A stretch of DNA of 58,703 nucleotides from Halieaceae bacterium UBA5085 (GTDB lineage: Bacteria > Pseudomonadota > Gammaproteobacteria > Pseudomonadales > Halieaceae): assembly GCA_002414665.1 (NCBI GenBank), contig DIAF01000049.1, positions 73,337-132,039 on the forward strand, read 5' to 3'. The notes beneath the pieces were generated by a model, which was not told the DNA's origin, did not search any database, and saw nothing but the letters and a program-made list of their open reading frames with translations. Both the position numbers and the translations under genes were made by a program. Shown piece by piece: positions 9,149-17,381 of the stretch (positions within the stretch are counted from its first letter, which is position 1; each line of letters starts with the position of its first letter).

Positions 9149-9177
9149 TTGTGATCGGCGTGTGAATTGCCTAATAT
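9149..9177 (+). promoter_or_regulatory. Candidate sigma-70 promoter of the F420 operon
   Basis: TTGTGA and TAATAT are separated by exactly 17 nt in the divergent gap between the SDR gene and npdG. It would give a leader of about 140 nt. No riboswitch or terminator fold is evident in that leader by eye. This is the best promoter candidate for the operon. Confidence 0.45.
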
Positions 9178-9323
9178 GCCCCGGCCTCGCGCATCCTAAC
9201 CCGGTCCACAGAAAACCGGAAACAGCGACGCTCAAGCGGTCATTTTCGGGCGAACAGAGACGCGGTCGGTAGACTTTGCTGAACTGCTCGCCTCTCCATC
9301 AAGCAATCAGGACGTAGACAGTT

Positions 9324-10007
9324 ATGACAACAGAATCTCTTCCTGTACTCGCCATTCTGGGCGGTACCGGCGATCTCGGCACGGGTTTGGCGCGGCGTTG
9401 GGCGCAGGCGGGATATCGGGTCATCATCGGCTCGCGCACTCAGGAGAAAGCGGAGCAGGCCGCCAGCGACCTGCGCCAGGTGATGGCCGCTCGCGGTGCC
9501 ACGGCCAGCGTGGAGTCCATGGAGAACCTGGCGGCTGCCGAGGCGGCAGATATCGTTGCGCTCACGGTGCCCTTCAGTCACCAGAAGAGCACCCTGGAGC
9601 TGGTCGCCCCGGCCCTGCAGGGTAAAATACTGATCGACGTCACCGTCCCGCTGGTACCGCCACGCGTAGCCCGTGTGCAGCTGCCTCCTGAGGGCAGCGC
9701 GGGCCAGATCGCCCAGGATCTTCTGGGTGAGGGTGTGGATGTGGTGTCCGCATTCCAGAATGTGGCGGCAGCGCACCTGCAGGATGAGGGCGCGGTGGAT
9801 TGCGATGTGCTGGTTTGCGGCAATAAAAAGGAAGCCCGCGCCGCGGTCATTACCCTGGTCGAGGCGGCGGGTTTGCGCGGCTTCCACGCCGGCATGATCG
9901 CCAATGCCGCTGCGGCCGAAGCGCTGACCTCGGTACTGATCACGATTAATAAACAGTACAGCTGCCACGCCGGCATCCGCATCTCCGGCCTGGATAGCCA
10001 TGGATGA
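9324..10007 (+). CDS. npdG: NADPH-dependent F420 reductase (F420H2:NADP oxidoreductase)
   Basis: A 227-residue Rossmann protein of the FNO/NpdG type, which moves hydride between NADP(H) and coenzyme F420 in the cytoplasm. The dinucleotide fold is visible at the N-terminus (LAILGGTGDLGTGLARRWA) and is followed by IIGSRTQEKA, where Ser-Arg is the usual contact for the 2'-phosphate of NADP. Conserved family segments ALTVPF, IDVTVPL and VSAFQNVAA are also present. An AGGA ribosome site lies 11 nt before the ATG. It is the first gene of the F420 operon and overlaps cofE (ATGA). Context plus fold make the assignment strong; the symbol fno is equivalent. Confidence 0.92.
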   Translation: MTTESLPVLAILGGTGDLGTGLARRWAQAGYRVIIGSRTQEKAEQAASDLRQVMAARGATASVESMENLAAAEAADIVALTVPFSHQKSTLELVAPALQGKILIDVTVPLVPPRVARVQLPPEGSAGQIAQDLLGEGVDVVSAFQNVAAAHLQDEGAVDCDVLVCGNKKEARAAVITLVEAAGLRGFHAGMIANAAAAEALTSVLITINKQYSCHAGIRISGLDSHG

Positions 10008-10771
10008 GTGCACGGCTTGAACTGATTCCCTTGGAGGGCTTTCCCGAAGTCGTACCGGGGGATGACCTTGCCGCACTGATTTACGCCAGCCTCCAGCACA
10101 ACCGCCTGCAGTTGCAGGACGGTGACGTGCTGGTGGTGGCGCAAAAAATTGTCTCCAAGGCGGAGAACCGCTACCGCCGGCTCGCCGATGTCGTACCCGG
10201 CGAGCGCGCACGCGATCTTGCCCGCGAGGCGGACAAGGATCCCAGGCTGGTACAGTTGATTCTTGACGAATCACGAGACGTTTTGCGCGTGCGCAAAGGC
10301 GTTATCATTGTCGAGCACCGTGAAGGGTACGTACATGCCAATGCCGGCATCGACCGCTCGAACATCCAGAACGCCGCAGACGACCCCCGGGTGTTGCTGC
10401 TGCCGGAGGACAGCAATGCGTCAGCTGCGCGCCTGCGCGAAAAGCTGGGTGCGCTCTGCGGGCTGCCTCCCCAGGTGATCATCAACGACAGCGCTGGCAG
10501 GGCCTGGCGGGTTGGCACGGTGGGGCTTGCACTCGGCACGGCGGGCCTTGACCCCTTGTTCAACCAGATTGGGGATTGCGACCGGTTTGGTAACCGGTTG
10601 GAAGTGACGGAGCCGGCTGTGGCTGATGAACTGGCCGCTGCGGCCTCGCTGGTGCAAGGCCAGGCGGCTGAGGGCCTGCCGGTGGTTCTGGCCCGCGGTG
10701 CGCGCCTGCGCGAGTCGCCGCGGGATGCGCGAGCGCTGCTGCGCCCGCGTGAGCAGGACATGTTCCGGTGA
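10004..10771 (+). CDS. cofE: Coenzyme F420-0:L-glutamate ligase
   Basis: A 255-residue stand-alone CofE, which adds glutamates to F420-0 using GTP to make the poly-gamma-glutamyl tail. Family segments include DGDVLVVAQKIVSKAENR, the Asn/Asp-rich AGIDRSNIQNA, LLPEDSNASAARLR and INDSAGRAWRVGTVGLALG. It is the single-domain archaeal/proteobacterial form: the nitroreductase-like C-terminal domain of actinobacterial FbiB is absent. Start and stop overlap npdG and cofD by 4 nt each (ATGA and GTGA), so the ratio of products is probably set by translational coupling. Confidence 0.95.
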   Translation: MSARLELIPLEGFPEVVPGDDLAALIYASLQHNRLQLQDGDVLVVAQKIVSKAENRYRRLADVVPGERARDLAREADKDPRLVQLILDESRDVLRVRKGVIIVEHREGYVHANAGIDRSNIQNAADDPRVLLLPEDSNASAARLREKLGALCGLPPQVIINDSAGRAWRVGTVGLALGTAGLDPLFNQIGDCDRFGNRLEVTEPAVADELAAAASLVQGQAAEGLPVVLARGARLRESPRDARALLRPREQDMFR

Positions 10772-11727
10772 CGACGGCTGCGGCGGGCCCGGTGCTGGCG
10801 CTGTCCGGGGGTGTAGGCGGTGCGAAGCTGTGCCTGGGCCTGAGTGACTGCCTGCCGGCTGAGCGCCTGCATATCGCCTGCAATACCGGTGACGATTTTC
10901 AGCATCTCGGTTTGACCATTTGCCCGGACATCGACACGGTGCTGTACACACTGTCCGGGCGCAACGATACGGCCCGGGGCTGGGGGCTGGCCGGGGAAAC
11001 CTGGGAGGTGCTGCAGGGGCTGCAGGCACTGGAAGCGGACACCTGGTTTCGTCTGGGCGACCGGGACCTGGCGACACACCTCTGGCGCGCCGGTGAACTG
11101 GCCCGCGGCCGGTCCCTGTCTGCAGTTACGACAGAACTGGCCCGCCGCCTGGGCGTGCGGGCGCAGGTCTACCCCATGAGCGATGATCCGGTGCCTACCC
11201 TGGTGCACACTGATGCGGGGGAACTGGCATTCCAGGAATATTTCGTACGTGAACAGTGTCGTCCCCGGGTCAGCGGTTTCCGCTTTCGTGGCATTGATGC
11301 GGCCCGATTGCAGCCCTCACTGGCCACACTCTGCAGGTCGGCCGATCTGGCTGGCGTGATTATTTGTCCTTCCAATCCCTTTGTGAGTATCGACCCGATA
11401 CTGCGGCTGGACAATTTCTGGCAGACCCTGAGACAGTGCAACACCCGTGTCGTGGCGGTTGCTCCTATCGTTGCCGGGCAGGCGCTGAAAGGGCCCGCGG
11501 CGAAGATGATGGCGGAACTCGGGATGCCGGTAACCGCCTGCGGCGTGGCAGAACACTACGCGCATCATTACCCCGGCCTGGTCACGACGTTTGTTATCGA
11601 CCACAGTGACGCTACACTGGCGCCGGAGATTGAGGCGCTTGGGATGGAGGTGCAGGTGAGATCAACAGTCATGCAGGAGCGCGCGAGCAAACAGGCGCTG
11701 GCAAAGACCTGCCTGGAGCTGCTGTGA
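10768..11727 (+). CDS. cofD: 2-phospho-L-lactate (or analogue) transferase
   Basis: A 319-residue CofD, which joins the activated three-carbon phosphate unit made by CofC to F0 (the deazaflavin), giving F420-0 or dehydro-F420-0. Clear motifs are LSGGVGGAKL near residues 12-21, NTGDDF, ICPSNPFVSIDPIL and ALKGPAAKMM. It has a GTG start inside the cofE stop (GTGA) and its own stop overlaps the GTG of the cofCGH fusion. Which donor it uses in this organism (2-phospholactate, phosphoenolpyruvate or 3-phosphoglycerate derivative) cannot be decided from the residues I can see. Confidence 0.95.
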   Translation: MTTAAAGPVLALSGGVGGAKLCLGLSDCLPAERLHIACNTGDDFQHLGLTICPDIDTVLYTLSGRNDTARGWGLAGETWEVLQGLQALEADTWFRLGDRDLATHLWRAGELARGRSLSAVTTELARRLGVRAQVYPMSDDPVPTLVHTDAGELAFQEYFVREQCRPRVSGFRFRGIDAARLQPSLATLCRSADLAGVIICPSNPFVSIDPILRLDNFWQTLRQCNTRVVAVAPIVAGQALKGPAAKMMAELGMPVTACGVAEHYAHHYPGLVTTFVIDHSDATLAPEIEALGMEVQVRSTVMQERASKQALAKTCLELL

Positions 11728-14700
11728 CGTCGCCGCTGCATGTGGTGCTGCCATTGAAGCAGCTGGAAACGGCAAAGACCCGACTGGCCGACGCGTTGTC
11801 AACGGCGCAGCGACGAGCGCTGGTGCTGGCGATGGCCGGCGATGTCGTGGGTGTGCTGTCATCGCATCCGGCGGTGGCCTCAATAACCCTCATTTCCGAC
11901 GCCCCGGAGGCGGATACCCTGGTCTCCGGCGGCAAAGTCCGTCTCTGGCCGGAATCCTCCCTGCTCGCGACCCCTGCTGCAGGAGAGGCGCCGTTGCAGG
12001 CGCTCAACCAGGCGCTGGAGGCGGCCTGCGAGCGGATGCGTGCCGACCTCGCGCCCGCAGATGCCCTGCTGATGGTCATGCACGCCGACCTGCCATTTCT
12101 CACGGCCGAAGATATTGACGCTGCACTCGCCCGTACAGAAGCGGACAGTGGTGTGCTGGTAGCCTGCGATGAGGCGGGCACCGGAACCAATATGTTGCTG
12201 TTCAACGCGAACCTGCGGCCAGCCTTTTCGTTTGGCAGCGACTCCTGCACGCGACACCTTGAGTGGGCCCGTGAGCAGCGGCTTGCGACGGGGTCGCTGT
12301 TGCGCCCCGGACTGGCGCGCGATATCGATACCCCGGTCGACCTGGAGCGCCTGCGAGCCGCACCCGAGGCCATCCCCGGTGCCCTGACCCGAGCCTGGTC
12401 CGGACAGTTTGCCAGGGAGCAACAACTGGCGGGTGCGACGGCACCTGGGGCCGGCGGTGCTGACCTGGCCGCGCTGCGTGCGGGCTTGATGAGCGGTGTG
12501 CTGCCCTCCGAAGCGGCGTGCCTGTCCCTCGCAGAGCGCACCGACACTCCCGATCTGGTGGCACTCGCCGGTGAGCTTCGCGACCGTGGTCACGGCCAGG
12601 TGGTGACCTATTCGCGCAAGGTGTTTGTGCCGCTCACGCGCCTGTGTCGCGATGTCTGCCATTACTGCACTTTCGCCACGACGCCGAAGCAGGTCGCGGC
12701 ACCCTACCTCAGTGTTGACGAGGTTCTGGCGCTGTGCCGGGCCGGAGCAGCGCAGGGTTGTCAGGAAGCACTGCTGACGCTGGGTGAAAAGCCCGAGTTG
12801 CGTTACCGGGCTGCGCGTGAGGCGCTGGCTGACATGGGTTTCGCCACGACGCTTGAGTACGTGGCGCATGTCGCTGGGCGTATTCTCGAAGAGACCGGTC
12901 TGCTGCCGCATATCAACGCGGGTTGCATGACGGCAGAGGAGATAGCCGCGTTGCGACCGGTCAGTGCGTCCATGGGCATCATGCTGGAATCTGCCTCTGA
13001 ACGCCTGTGTGCAAAGGGCATGCCGCACTACGGGTCACCGGATAAGCAGCCTGCAGAGCGCCTGCGCACCCTGCAGTTGGCCGGCGAGGCCGCGGTACCC
13101 TTCACCTCGGGTATCCTCATTGGTATTGGTGAGACCCGCCGTGAGCGCATCGAGTCCCTGCTGGCGCTGCGCCGGCTGCACGAGCGGCACGGGCATTTGC
13201 AGGAAGTCATTGTGCAGAATTTCCGGGCCAAGCCCGGTACCCTGATGGCCGGCGCGCCGGAACCCGATCTTGAGGACCTGCTCTGGACCCTGGCCGTGGC
13301 ACGCATCATTTTCGGCCCCGCGATGAACCTGCAGGCGCCGCCCAATCTCAGTCCCGGTGTTCTGCCGCAATTGCTTGCCGCAGGCATCAATGACTGGGGC
13401 GGCGTGTCGCCGGTAACGCCGGACCACGTCAATCCCGAAGCCCCGTGGCCGCATCTGGACCACCTTGCCCGGGAGACGGCAGCGGCAGGTAAATTCCTGG
13501 AGCAGCGGCTGACGATCTACCCCGCCTATGTGCAGCGGGCATCACGTTGGCTTGACCCCGCCCTGCAGACCCCGGTGCTCAGGCTGCAGGATGCCGCCGG
13601 GTTTGCTCGGCGTGACAGCTGGGTTCCGGGAGAGGAGGCGCCAGTCCCGGCGGTTGAGGCAGCACTGCTATCGTCACCGCTCAACGCCTTTGCGGTCTCG
13701 TCCGATCTGCGCGCCGTCGTGGAGCGATGCGAACGCGCCGAGCCCCTTGGCGAGGGTGATGTGGTGCGGCTGTTCGCGGCCCGAGGTCCCGAGTTCCGCT
13801 TCGTCGTTGAGGCAGCGGATCGCCTGCGCCGGGCGCGCTGCGGTGATGCGGTGAGCTATGTCATCAACCGCAATATCAACTACACCAACGTGTGCTACTT
13901 CAAGTGCCAGTTTTGCGCATTTTCCAAGGGCAAGCACAACGAGGAACTGCGTGGCAGGCCCTACGATATCAGCGCCACCGAGATCGCGCGGCGCTGCCGC
14001 GAAGCCTGGGCGCGGGGTGCCACAGAGGTCTGCATGCAGGGTGGCATTCACCCGGATTATACGGGCCAGACCTATCTGGACATTCTGGCCACGGTGCGGG
14101 CAGCGACCCCCGATATGCATATTCATGCATTCTCACCGCTGGAAGTGTGGCAGGGCGCCGCAACACTGGGCCTGCCGCTGGCGGATTACCTGCGCCAGCT
14201 CAAGGCTGCAGGTCTCGGGACCTTGCCGGGAACCGCGGCTGAAATCCTCGATGACGAGGTGCGAGCCACGCTGTGCCCGGACAAACTGAACACGGCGGAG
14301 TGGCTGGAGGTGATGGAAACGGCCCACAGTATTGGCTTCCATACCACCGCAACCATCATGTACGGGCATATCGAACAGCCTCATCACTGGGCGCGACACC
14401 TGCTGCAGCTGCGCGCACTGCAGGCGCGCACCGGCGGTTTTACTGAACTGGTGCCGTTGCCCTTCGTGCACATGGAAGCCCCGATGTTTCTGCGCGGCAG
14501 GGCCCGGCGGGGCCCAACCTTCCGCGAGGCGGTGCTGATGCACGCGGTATCGCGGCTGGTGCTGAACGGTTTTATCGACAACATCCAGACCTCGTGGGTC
14601 AAAATGGGTGAGGCGGGCGTGGATGTGTGCCTGAACGCCGGCGCCAATGATCTCGGCGGTACCCTGATGAACGAGAGTATCACCCGGGCTGCCGGCGCGG

Positions 14701-14957
14701 CCCACGGCCAGGAATGGGCGCCCGCGGTGATGGAGGCGCGAATCCATGCCCTCGGCCGCAGCCCACGGTTGCGCACCACACTGTATGGTGATGCAGCCAC
14801 GGAGCGCCGCATCGCTGCGGATGCCGCCATTCCCCTGGTGGCGATCGAAAACGCCGATGCCGGGAAACTGGCCCGCGACAAGCGGCTGTTGCCGCACTCC
14901 GACCTGCCCGCCGCCACACCGCCAGAACAGGTGGTACTGATGGCGGCCTGCAACTGA
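11724..14957 (+). CDS. Trifunctional CofC-CofG-CofH fusion for F420 synthesis
   Basis: One continuous 1077-residue frame with three catalytic parts. Residues 1 to ~215 are a CofC/MobA-like nucleotidyltransferase (VVLPLKQLETAKTRL, ...DLPFLTAEDI, SFGSDSCTRH, RDIDTPVDL), which activates the three-carbon phosphate with GTP. A ~55-residue Ala/Gly-rich linker follows. Residues ~275-600 are CofG, with radical-SAM cysteines 308, 312 and 315 (CRDVCHYC). Residues ~690-1060 are CofH, with cysteines 724, 728 and 731 (CYFKCQFC). CofG plus CofH make F0 from tyrosine and the flavin pyrimidine. CofG-CofH order is that of actinobacterial FbiC; CofC in front is the unusual part. I see no frame break or stop anywhere. 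GTG start overlaps cofD. Confidence 0.93.
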   Translation: MTSPLHVVLPLKQLETAKTRLADALSTAQRRALVLAMAGDVVGVLSSHPAVASITLISDAPEADTLVSGGKVRLWPESSLLATPAAGEAPLQALNQALEAACERMRADLAPADALLMVMHADLPFLTAEDIDAALARTEADSGVLVACDEAGTGTNMLLFNANLRPAFSFGSDSCTRHLEWAREQRLATGSLLRPGLARDIDTPVDLERLRAAPEAIPGALTRAWSGQFAREQQLAGATAPGAGGADLAALRAGLMSGVLPSEAACLSLAERTDTPDLVALAGELRDRGHGQVVTYSRKVFVPLTRLCRDVCHYCTFATTPKQVAAPYLSVDEVLALCRAGAAQGCQEALLTLGEKPELRYRAAREALADMGFATTLEYVAHVAGRILEETGLLPHINAGCMTAEEIAALRPVSASMGIMLESASERLCAKGMPHYGSPDKQPAERLRTLQLAGEAAVPFTSGILIGIGETRRERIESLLALRRLHERHGHLQEVIVQNFRAKPGTLMAGAPEPDLEDLLWTLAVARIIFGPAMNLQAPPNLSPGVLPQLLAAGINDWGGVSPVTPDHVNPEAPWPHLDHLARETAAAGKFLEQRLTIYPAYVQRASRWLDPALQTPVLRLQDAAGFARRDSWVPGEEAPVPAVEAALLSSPLNAFAVSSDLRAVVERCERAEPLGEGDVVRLFAARGPEFRFVVEAADRLRRARCGDAVSYVINRNINYTNVCYFKCQFCAFSKGKHNEELRGRPYDISATEIARRCREAWARGATEVCMQGGIHPDYTGQTYLDILATVRAATPDMHIHAFSPLEVWQGAATLGLPLADYLRQLKAAGLGTLPGTAAEILDDEVRATLCPDKLNTAEWLEVMETAHSIGFHTTATIMYGHIEQPHHWARHLLQLRALQARTGGFTELVPLPFVHMEAPMFLRGRARRGPTFREAVLMHAVSRLVLNGFIDNIQTSWVKMGEAGVDVCLNAGANDLGGTLMNESITRAAGAAHGQEWAPAVMEARIHALGRSPRLRTTLYGDAATERRIAADAAIPLVAIENADAGKLARDKRLLPHSDLPAATPPEQVVLMAACN

Positions 14958-14960
14958 GTC

Positions 14961-15662
14961 GTGGCCTCGCGCGTGCAGCTTGAAGCAAGCTGGCTCAGGC
15001 ATCTGGCCCCGGAGTTTGAAAAACCTTACATGCGTGAACTTCGCGCTTTTCTGCAGGCGGAAAAGGCTGCCGGTGTACAGGTATTCCCTCCGGGCGCCGA
15101 GATATTCAACGCCTTTGCGCACACCCCGCTGGAGCGCACGCGGGTCGTGATATTGGGACAGGATCCCTACCATGGCCCTGGCCAGGCCCACGGCCTGTGC
15201 TTTTCTGTGCGCCCCGGTGTCGCGCTGCCACCGTCCCTGCAGAATATCTTCAAGGAACTCGAGCGTGACCTGGGCATACCCCGTCCGCAGCAGGGCTGTC
15301 TCATCCCCTGGGCCGACCAGGGTGTTCTGCTGCTGAACAGCGTGTTGACCGTCGCTGCAGGCCGCGCGGCCTCACATCAGGGCAAGGGTTGGGAGACCTT
15401 CACCGACTGCGTGGTGGAACTGGTCAACCGTGAATGCCGTGGCGTTGTCTTCATGCTCTGGGGCAGCTACGCCCAGCGCAAGGGCGCCGCAATTGATCGC
15501 GATCGCCACTGCGTACTTACCGCACCCCATCCCTCGCCACTCAGTGCGCACCGTGGCTTTATCGGCTGCGGGCATTTCAGCGCGGCCAACACCTGGCTGG
15601 CCCGCCAAGGACAGCCTCCGATCGACTGGGGGCTGCCACCTCAGCCGAAAGGCACTGCATAG
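14961..15662 (+). CDS. ung: Uracil-DNA glycosylase, family 1
   Basis: A 233-residue UDG that removes uracil from DNA in base-excision repair. GQDPYHG carries the water-activating Asp68, and HPSPLSAHRGF is the minor-groove loop with the catalytic His. The frame opens at a GTG just 3 nt after the cofCGH stop with no room for a promoter, so ung looks like the last gene of the F420 operon. Its 3' end runs 22 nt into the convergent ygfZ gene. Family identity is certain; the operon link is inference. Confidence 0.96.
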   Translation: MASRVQLEASWLRHLAPEFEKPYMRELRAFLQAEKAAGVQVFPPGAEIFNAFAHTPLERTRVVILGQDPYHGPGQAHGLCFSVRPGVALPPSLQNIFKELERDLGIPRPQQGCLIPWADQGVLLLNSVLTVAAGRAASHQGKGWETFTDCVVELVNRECRGVVFMLWGSYAQRKGAAIDRDRHCVLTAPHPSPLSAHRGFIGCGHFSAANTWLARQGQPPIDWGLPPQPKGTA

Positions 15663-16612
15663 GGGAGTTGCAGAAGCTCCAGTGCGGTGCCGTTTTTGGC
15701 GTCGGTGAGCAGCCCTTCCTCCACTGCGGCCTCGGTCGTGGAGACGAGGGCCAGCTGTGCATCCCTGTCCGGGAGCGCGGCGTTGATGACGGTGCCGGCT
15801 GCCTGCGCCTGGCCGGCCCGGAACAGTGAATCACCCGCGTGCAGCGTGGTGCCCGCGGGTGCTGCCATAAGCAGCATGCGGCGTTTCGCCTTGCCCTTGT
15901 AATGCATGCGTGCGATCACTTCCTGTCCGGGATAGCAGCCCTTGCGAAAGTTGATGTGGCCGATGAGGTCGTAATTCAGCTGTTGCGGCAGGAACTCGCC
16001 GCTGGTTGCCGCGGACAGCCGCGCGACACCCCGCCGCAGGGTGGCGGCCTGCCAGACAGTTTCGTCCGCCTGCAGGGCAGACTGTGCCCTGAGTGAGCTG
16101 AGCAAGTCGCTCGCGGCGCTGCTGCGCACCCAGAGTTCCACAGCTTCTGTATCGTCTGTGCTCCGCAAGGCGATGGCGTCTGCTGTGTGCGTCCAGGTCA
16201 GCGGGGCTGAGGGGAGTTCCGGAAGCCGCCCGCCCAGCGCGTCGCTCAGCACCCGTCCCTGCAGCCCCAGCAACTGCCAGTCATCGCTTGCATTGCGCAG
16301 CTGTACCTTGGAAAACACGGCGAACCTGCGCAGGTTGTCCAGTGTGCGCTCGAGTATCTCCCCGCGCAGGCGCAGCAACAGCGTATCGGGTGCTGCAGCG
16401 AGGGCGACGAAATCGGCGAGCACGCGCCCTTGCGGGTTGCAGAGGGTGCCGTAACAGGCCTTGTCCGACGCGAGTTGCCGAATGTCGCAGCTGGCCTGGT
16501 TATGCAGGAAACTCACGGCATCAGGGCCGCTGACCTCCAGCAGTGCTTCGGAAACCAGCGGCGTCAGTAGCAGCTTTGGTTGCGGGCAGTCGGGGCTCTG
16601 GTGGTCTGTCAC
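15641..16612 (-). CDS. ygfZ: Folate-binding protein YgfZ, Fe-S cluster maintenance
   Basis: A YgfZ/GcvT-fold protein of 323 residues that, in other proteobacteria, uses tetrahydrofolate to help assemble or repair certain iron-sulfur enzymes. The family signature KGCYPGQEV with the conserved Cys is present about two thirds along. I start it at a GTG 12 nt after a perfect AGGAGGT; another GTG 12 codons upstream has no ribosome site. It is divergent from sdhE, the usual arrangement in gammaproteobacteria, and its 3' end overlaps ung. The two radical-SAM halves encoded next door are Fe-S proteins, so the neighbourhood is suggestive, but the sdhE link is the classical one. Confidence 0.93.
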   Translation of the reverse strand: MTDHQSPDCPQPKLLLTPLVSEALLEVSGPDAVSFLHNQASCDIRQLASDKACYGTLCNPQGRVLADFVALAAAPDTLLLRLRGEILERTLDNLRRFAVFSKVQLRNASDDWQLLGLQGRVLSDALGGRLPELPSAPLTWTHTADAIALRSTDDTEAVELWVRSSAASDLLSSLRAQSALQADETVWQAATLRRGVARLSAATSGEFLPQQLNYDLIGHINFRKGCYPGQEVIARMHYKGKAKRRMLLMAAPAGTTLHAGDSLFRAGQAQAAGTVINAALPDRDAQLALVSTTEAAVEEGLLTDAKNGTALELLQLPYAVPFG

Positions 16613-16651
16613 GGTATGCTTTGCACCTCCTGTGTGTAGTGGGGTCACGGC

Positions 16652-16682
16652 TTGGCCGCGCGTGGCGACGAGGGGCTATAAT
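16652..16682 (+). promoter_or_regulatory. Candidate promoter of sdhE-ygfX
   Basis: A perfect TATAAT (16677-16682) lies 38 nt before the sdhE ATG. The nearest -35-like element, TTGGCC, is 19 nt upstream, longer than ideal, so the -10 carries most of the weight. Confidence 0.5.
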
Positions 16683-16720
16683 AGCGGCTTTTGATGTTTG
16701 CGTACCCAATGGGGGCTGTC

Positions 16721-16981
16721 ATGCTCGACACAGAAGATCACAATCGCATGCGCTGGGCCAGCCGTCGCGGAATGCTGGAGCTCGACCTTGTGCTGGAACC
16801 GTTCGTCGACCAGTGCTACCCGCAGCTCGATGCCGTCGATCGGGAACGCTATCGTCAGCTGATGCTCTGTGAGGATCAGGAGTTGTTTGGCTGGTTCCTG
16901 CGCCGGGAGATGCCCGAGAACCCGGAGCTGGCCGCCATTGTTCGCAGCATACTCACCTTCACTCGTCCTGACCTGGACTGA
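16721..16981 (+). CDS. sdhE: FAD assembly factor SdhE
   Basis: An 86-residue protein that promotes covalent flavin attachment to succinate dehydrogenase and fumarate reductase flavoproteins. The invariant RRGMLELD stretch (Gly17 and Glu20 are the functional RGxxE residues) and the CEDQELFGWFL region are present. The chosen ATG has GGGGG six nt upstream and sits 38 nt after a perfect -10; a TTG ten codons earlier is open but would leave no leader. It overlaps ygfX, as in E. coli. Confidence 0.93.
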   Translation: MLDTEDHNRMRWASRRGMLELDLVLEPFVDQCYPQLDAVDRERYRQLMLCEDQELFGWFLRREMPENPELAAIVRSILTFTRPDLD

Positions 16982-17381
16982 CTGTCGCCCACAACCCTGC
17001 TGGTGTCTGTTCTGTCTGCTGCTTCTGCTGGCCATCACCGAGGTGGCCGCGCGCGGCTACCCGGGGTATGCACTGGCCGCATTACCCGCCTGGGTGCTCA
17101 TTGCCCGGGTTGGCATGCCGCGGCGCCGCTACCGCTGGCATCTGGAGATCCATGCGCACCAGTGTTGGCTGAGCGGCCCCACTTCCAGTCGTTTGGCACC
17201 GGTGGCCTTTGAACCTGATGCCGTCCTGCTGCCGCGTGTCTGCGTACTGGCCTGGGTGCCCCTGGGCAGCCGCCGGCGGCACTACCTGTGGCTCTGGGCG
17301 ACAGATTTTGATGACGCCGACTACCGCGCACTGCGCCGCTGGTGGCTTGTCTACCGCCCTCGCGAGGAGCGTTTCCGCTAA
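16938..17381 (+). CDS. YgfX-family membrane protein
   Basis: A protein of roughly 147 residues with two hydrophobic helices (LLLLLAITEVAA and ALAALPAWVLIARVG) and then a soluble tail rich in Arg/Trp ending LRRWWLVYRPREERFR. That layout, and its position directly after sdhE, match YgfX (CptA), a small inner-membrane protein proposed in E. coli to affect cell shape. The start is uncertain: no ATG exists in frame. I use a TTG with GGAG 10 nt before it; a GTG at 16869 is the next option upstream. It ends 4 nt inside the convergent S10 peptidase gene. Confidence 0.7.
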   Translation: MFAAYSPSLVLTWTDCRPQPCWCLFCLLLLLAITEVAARGYPGYALAALPAWVLIARVGMPRRRYRWHLEIHAHQCWLSGPTSSRLAPVAFEPDAVLLPRVCVLAWVPLGSRRRHYLWLWATDFDDADYRALRRWWLVYRPREERFR

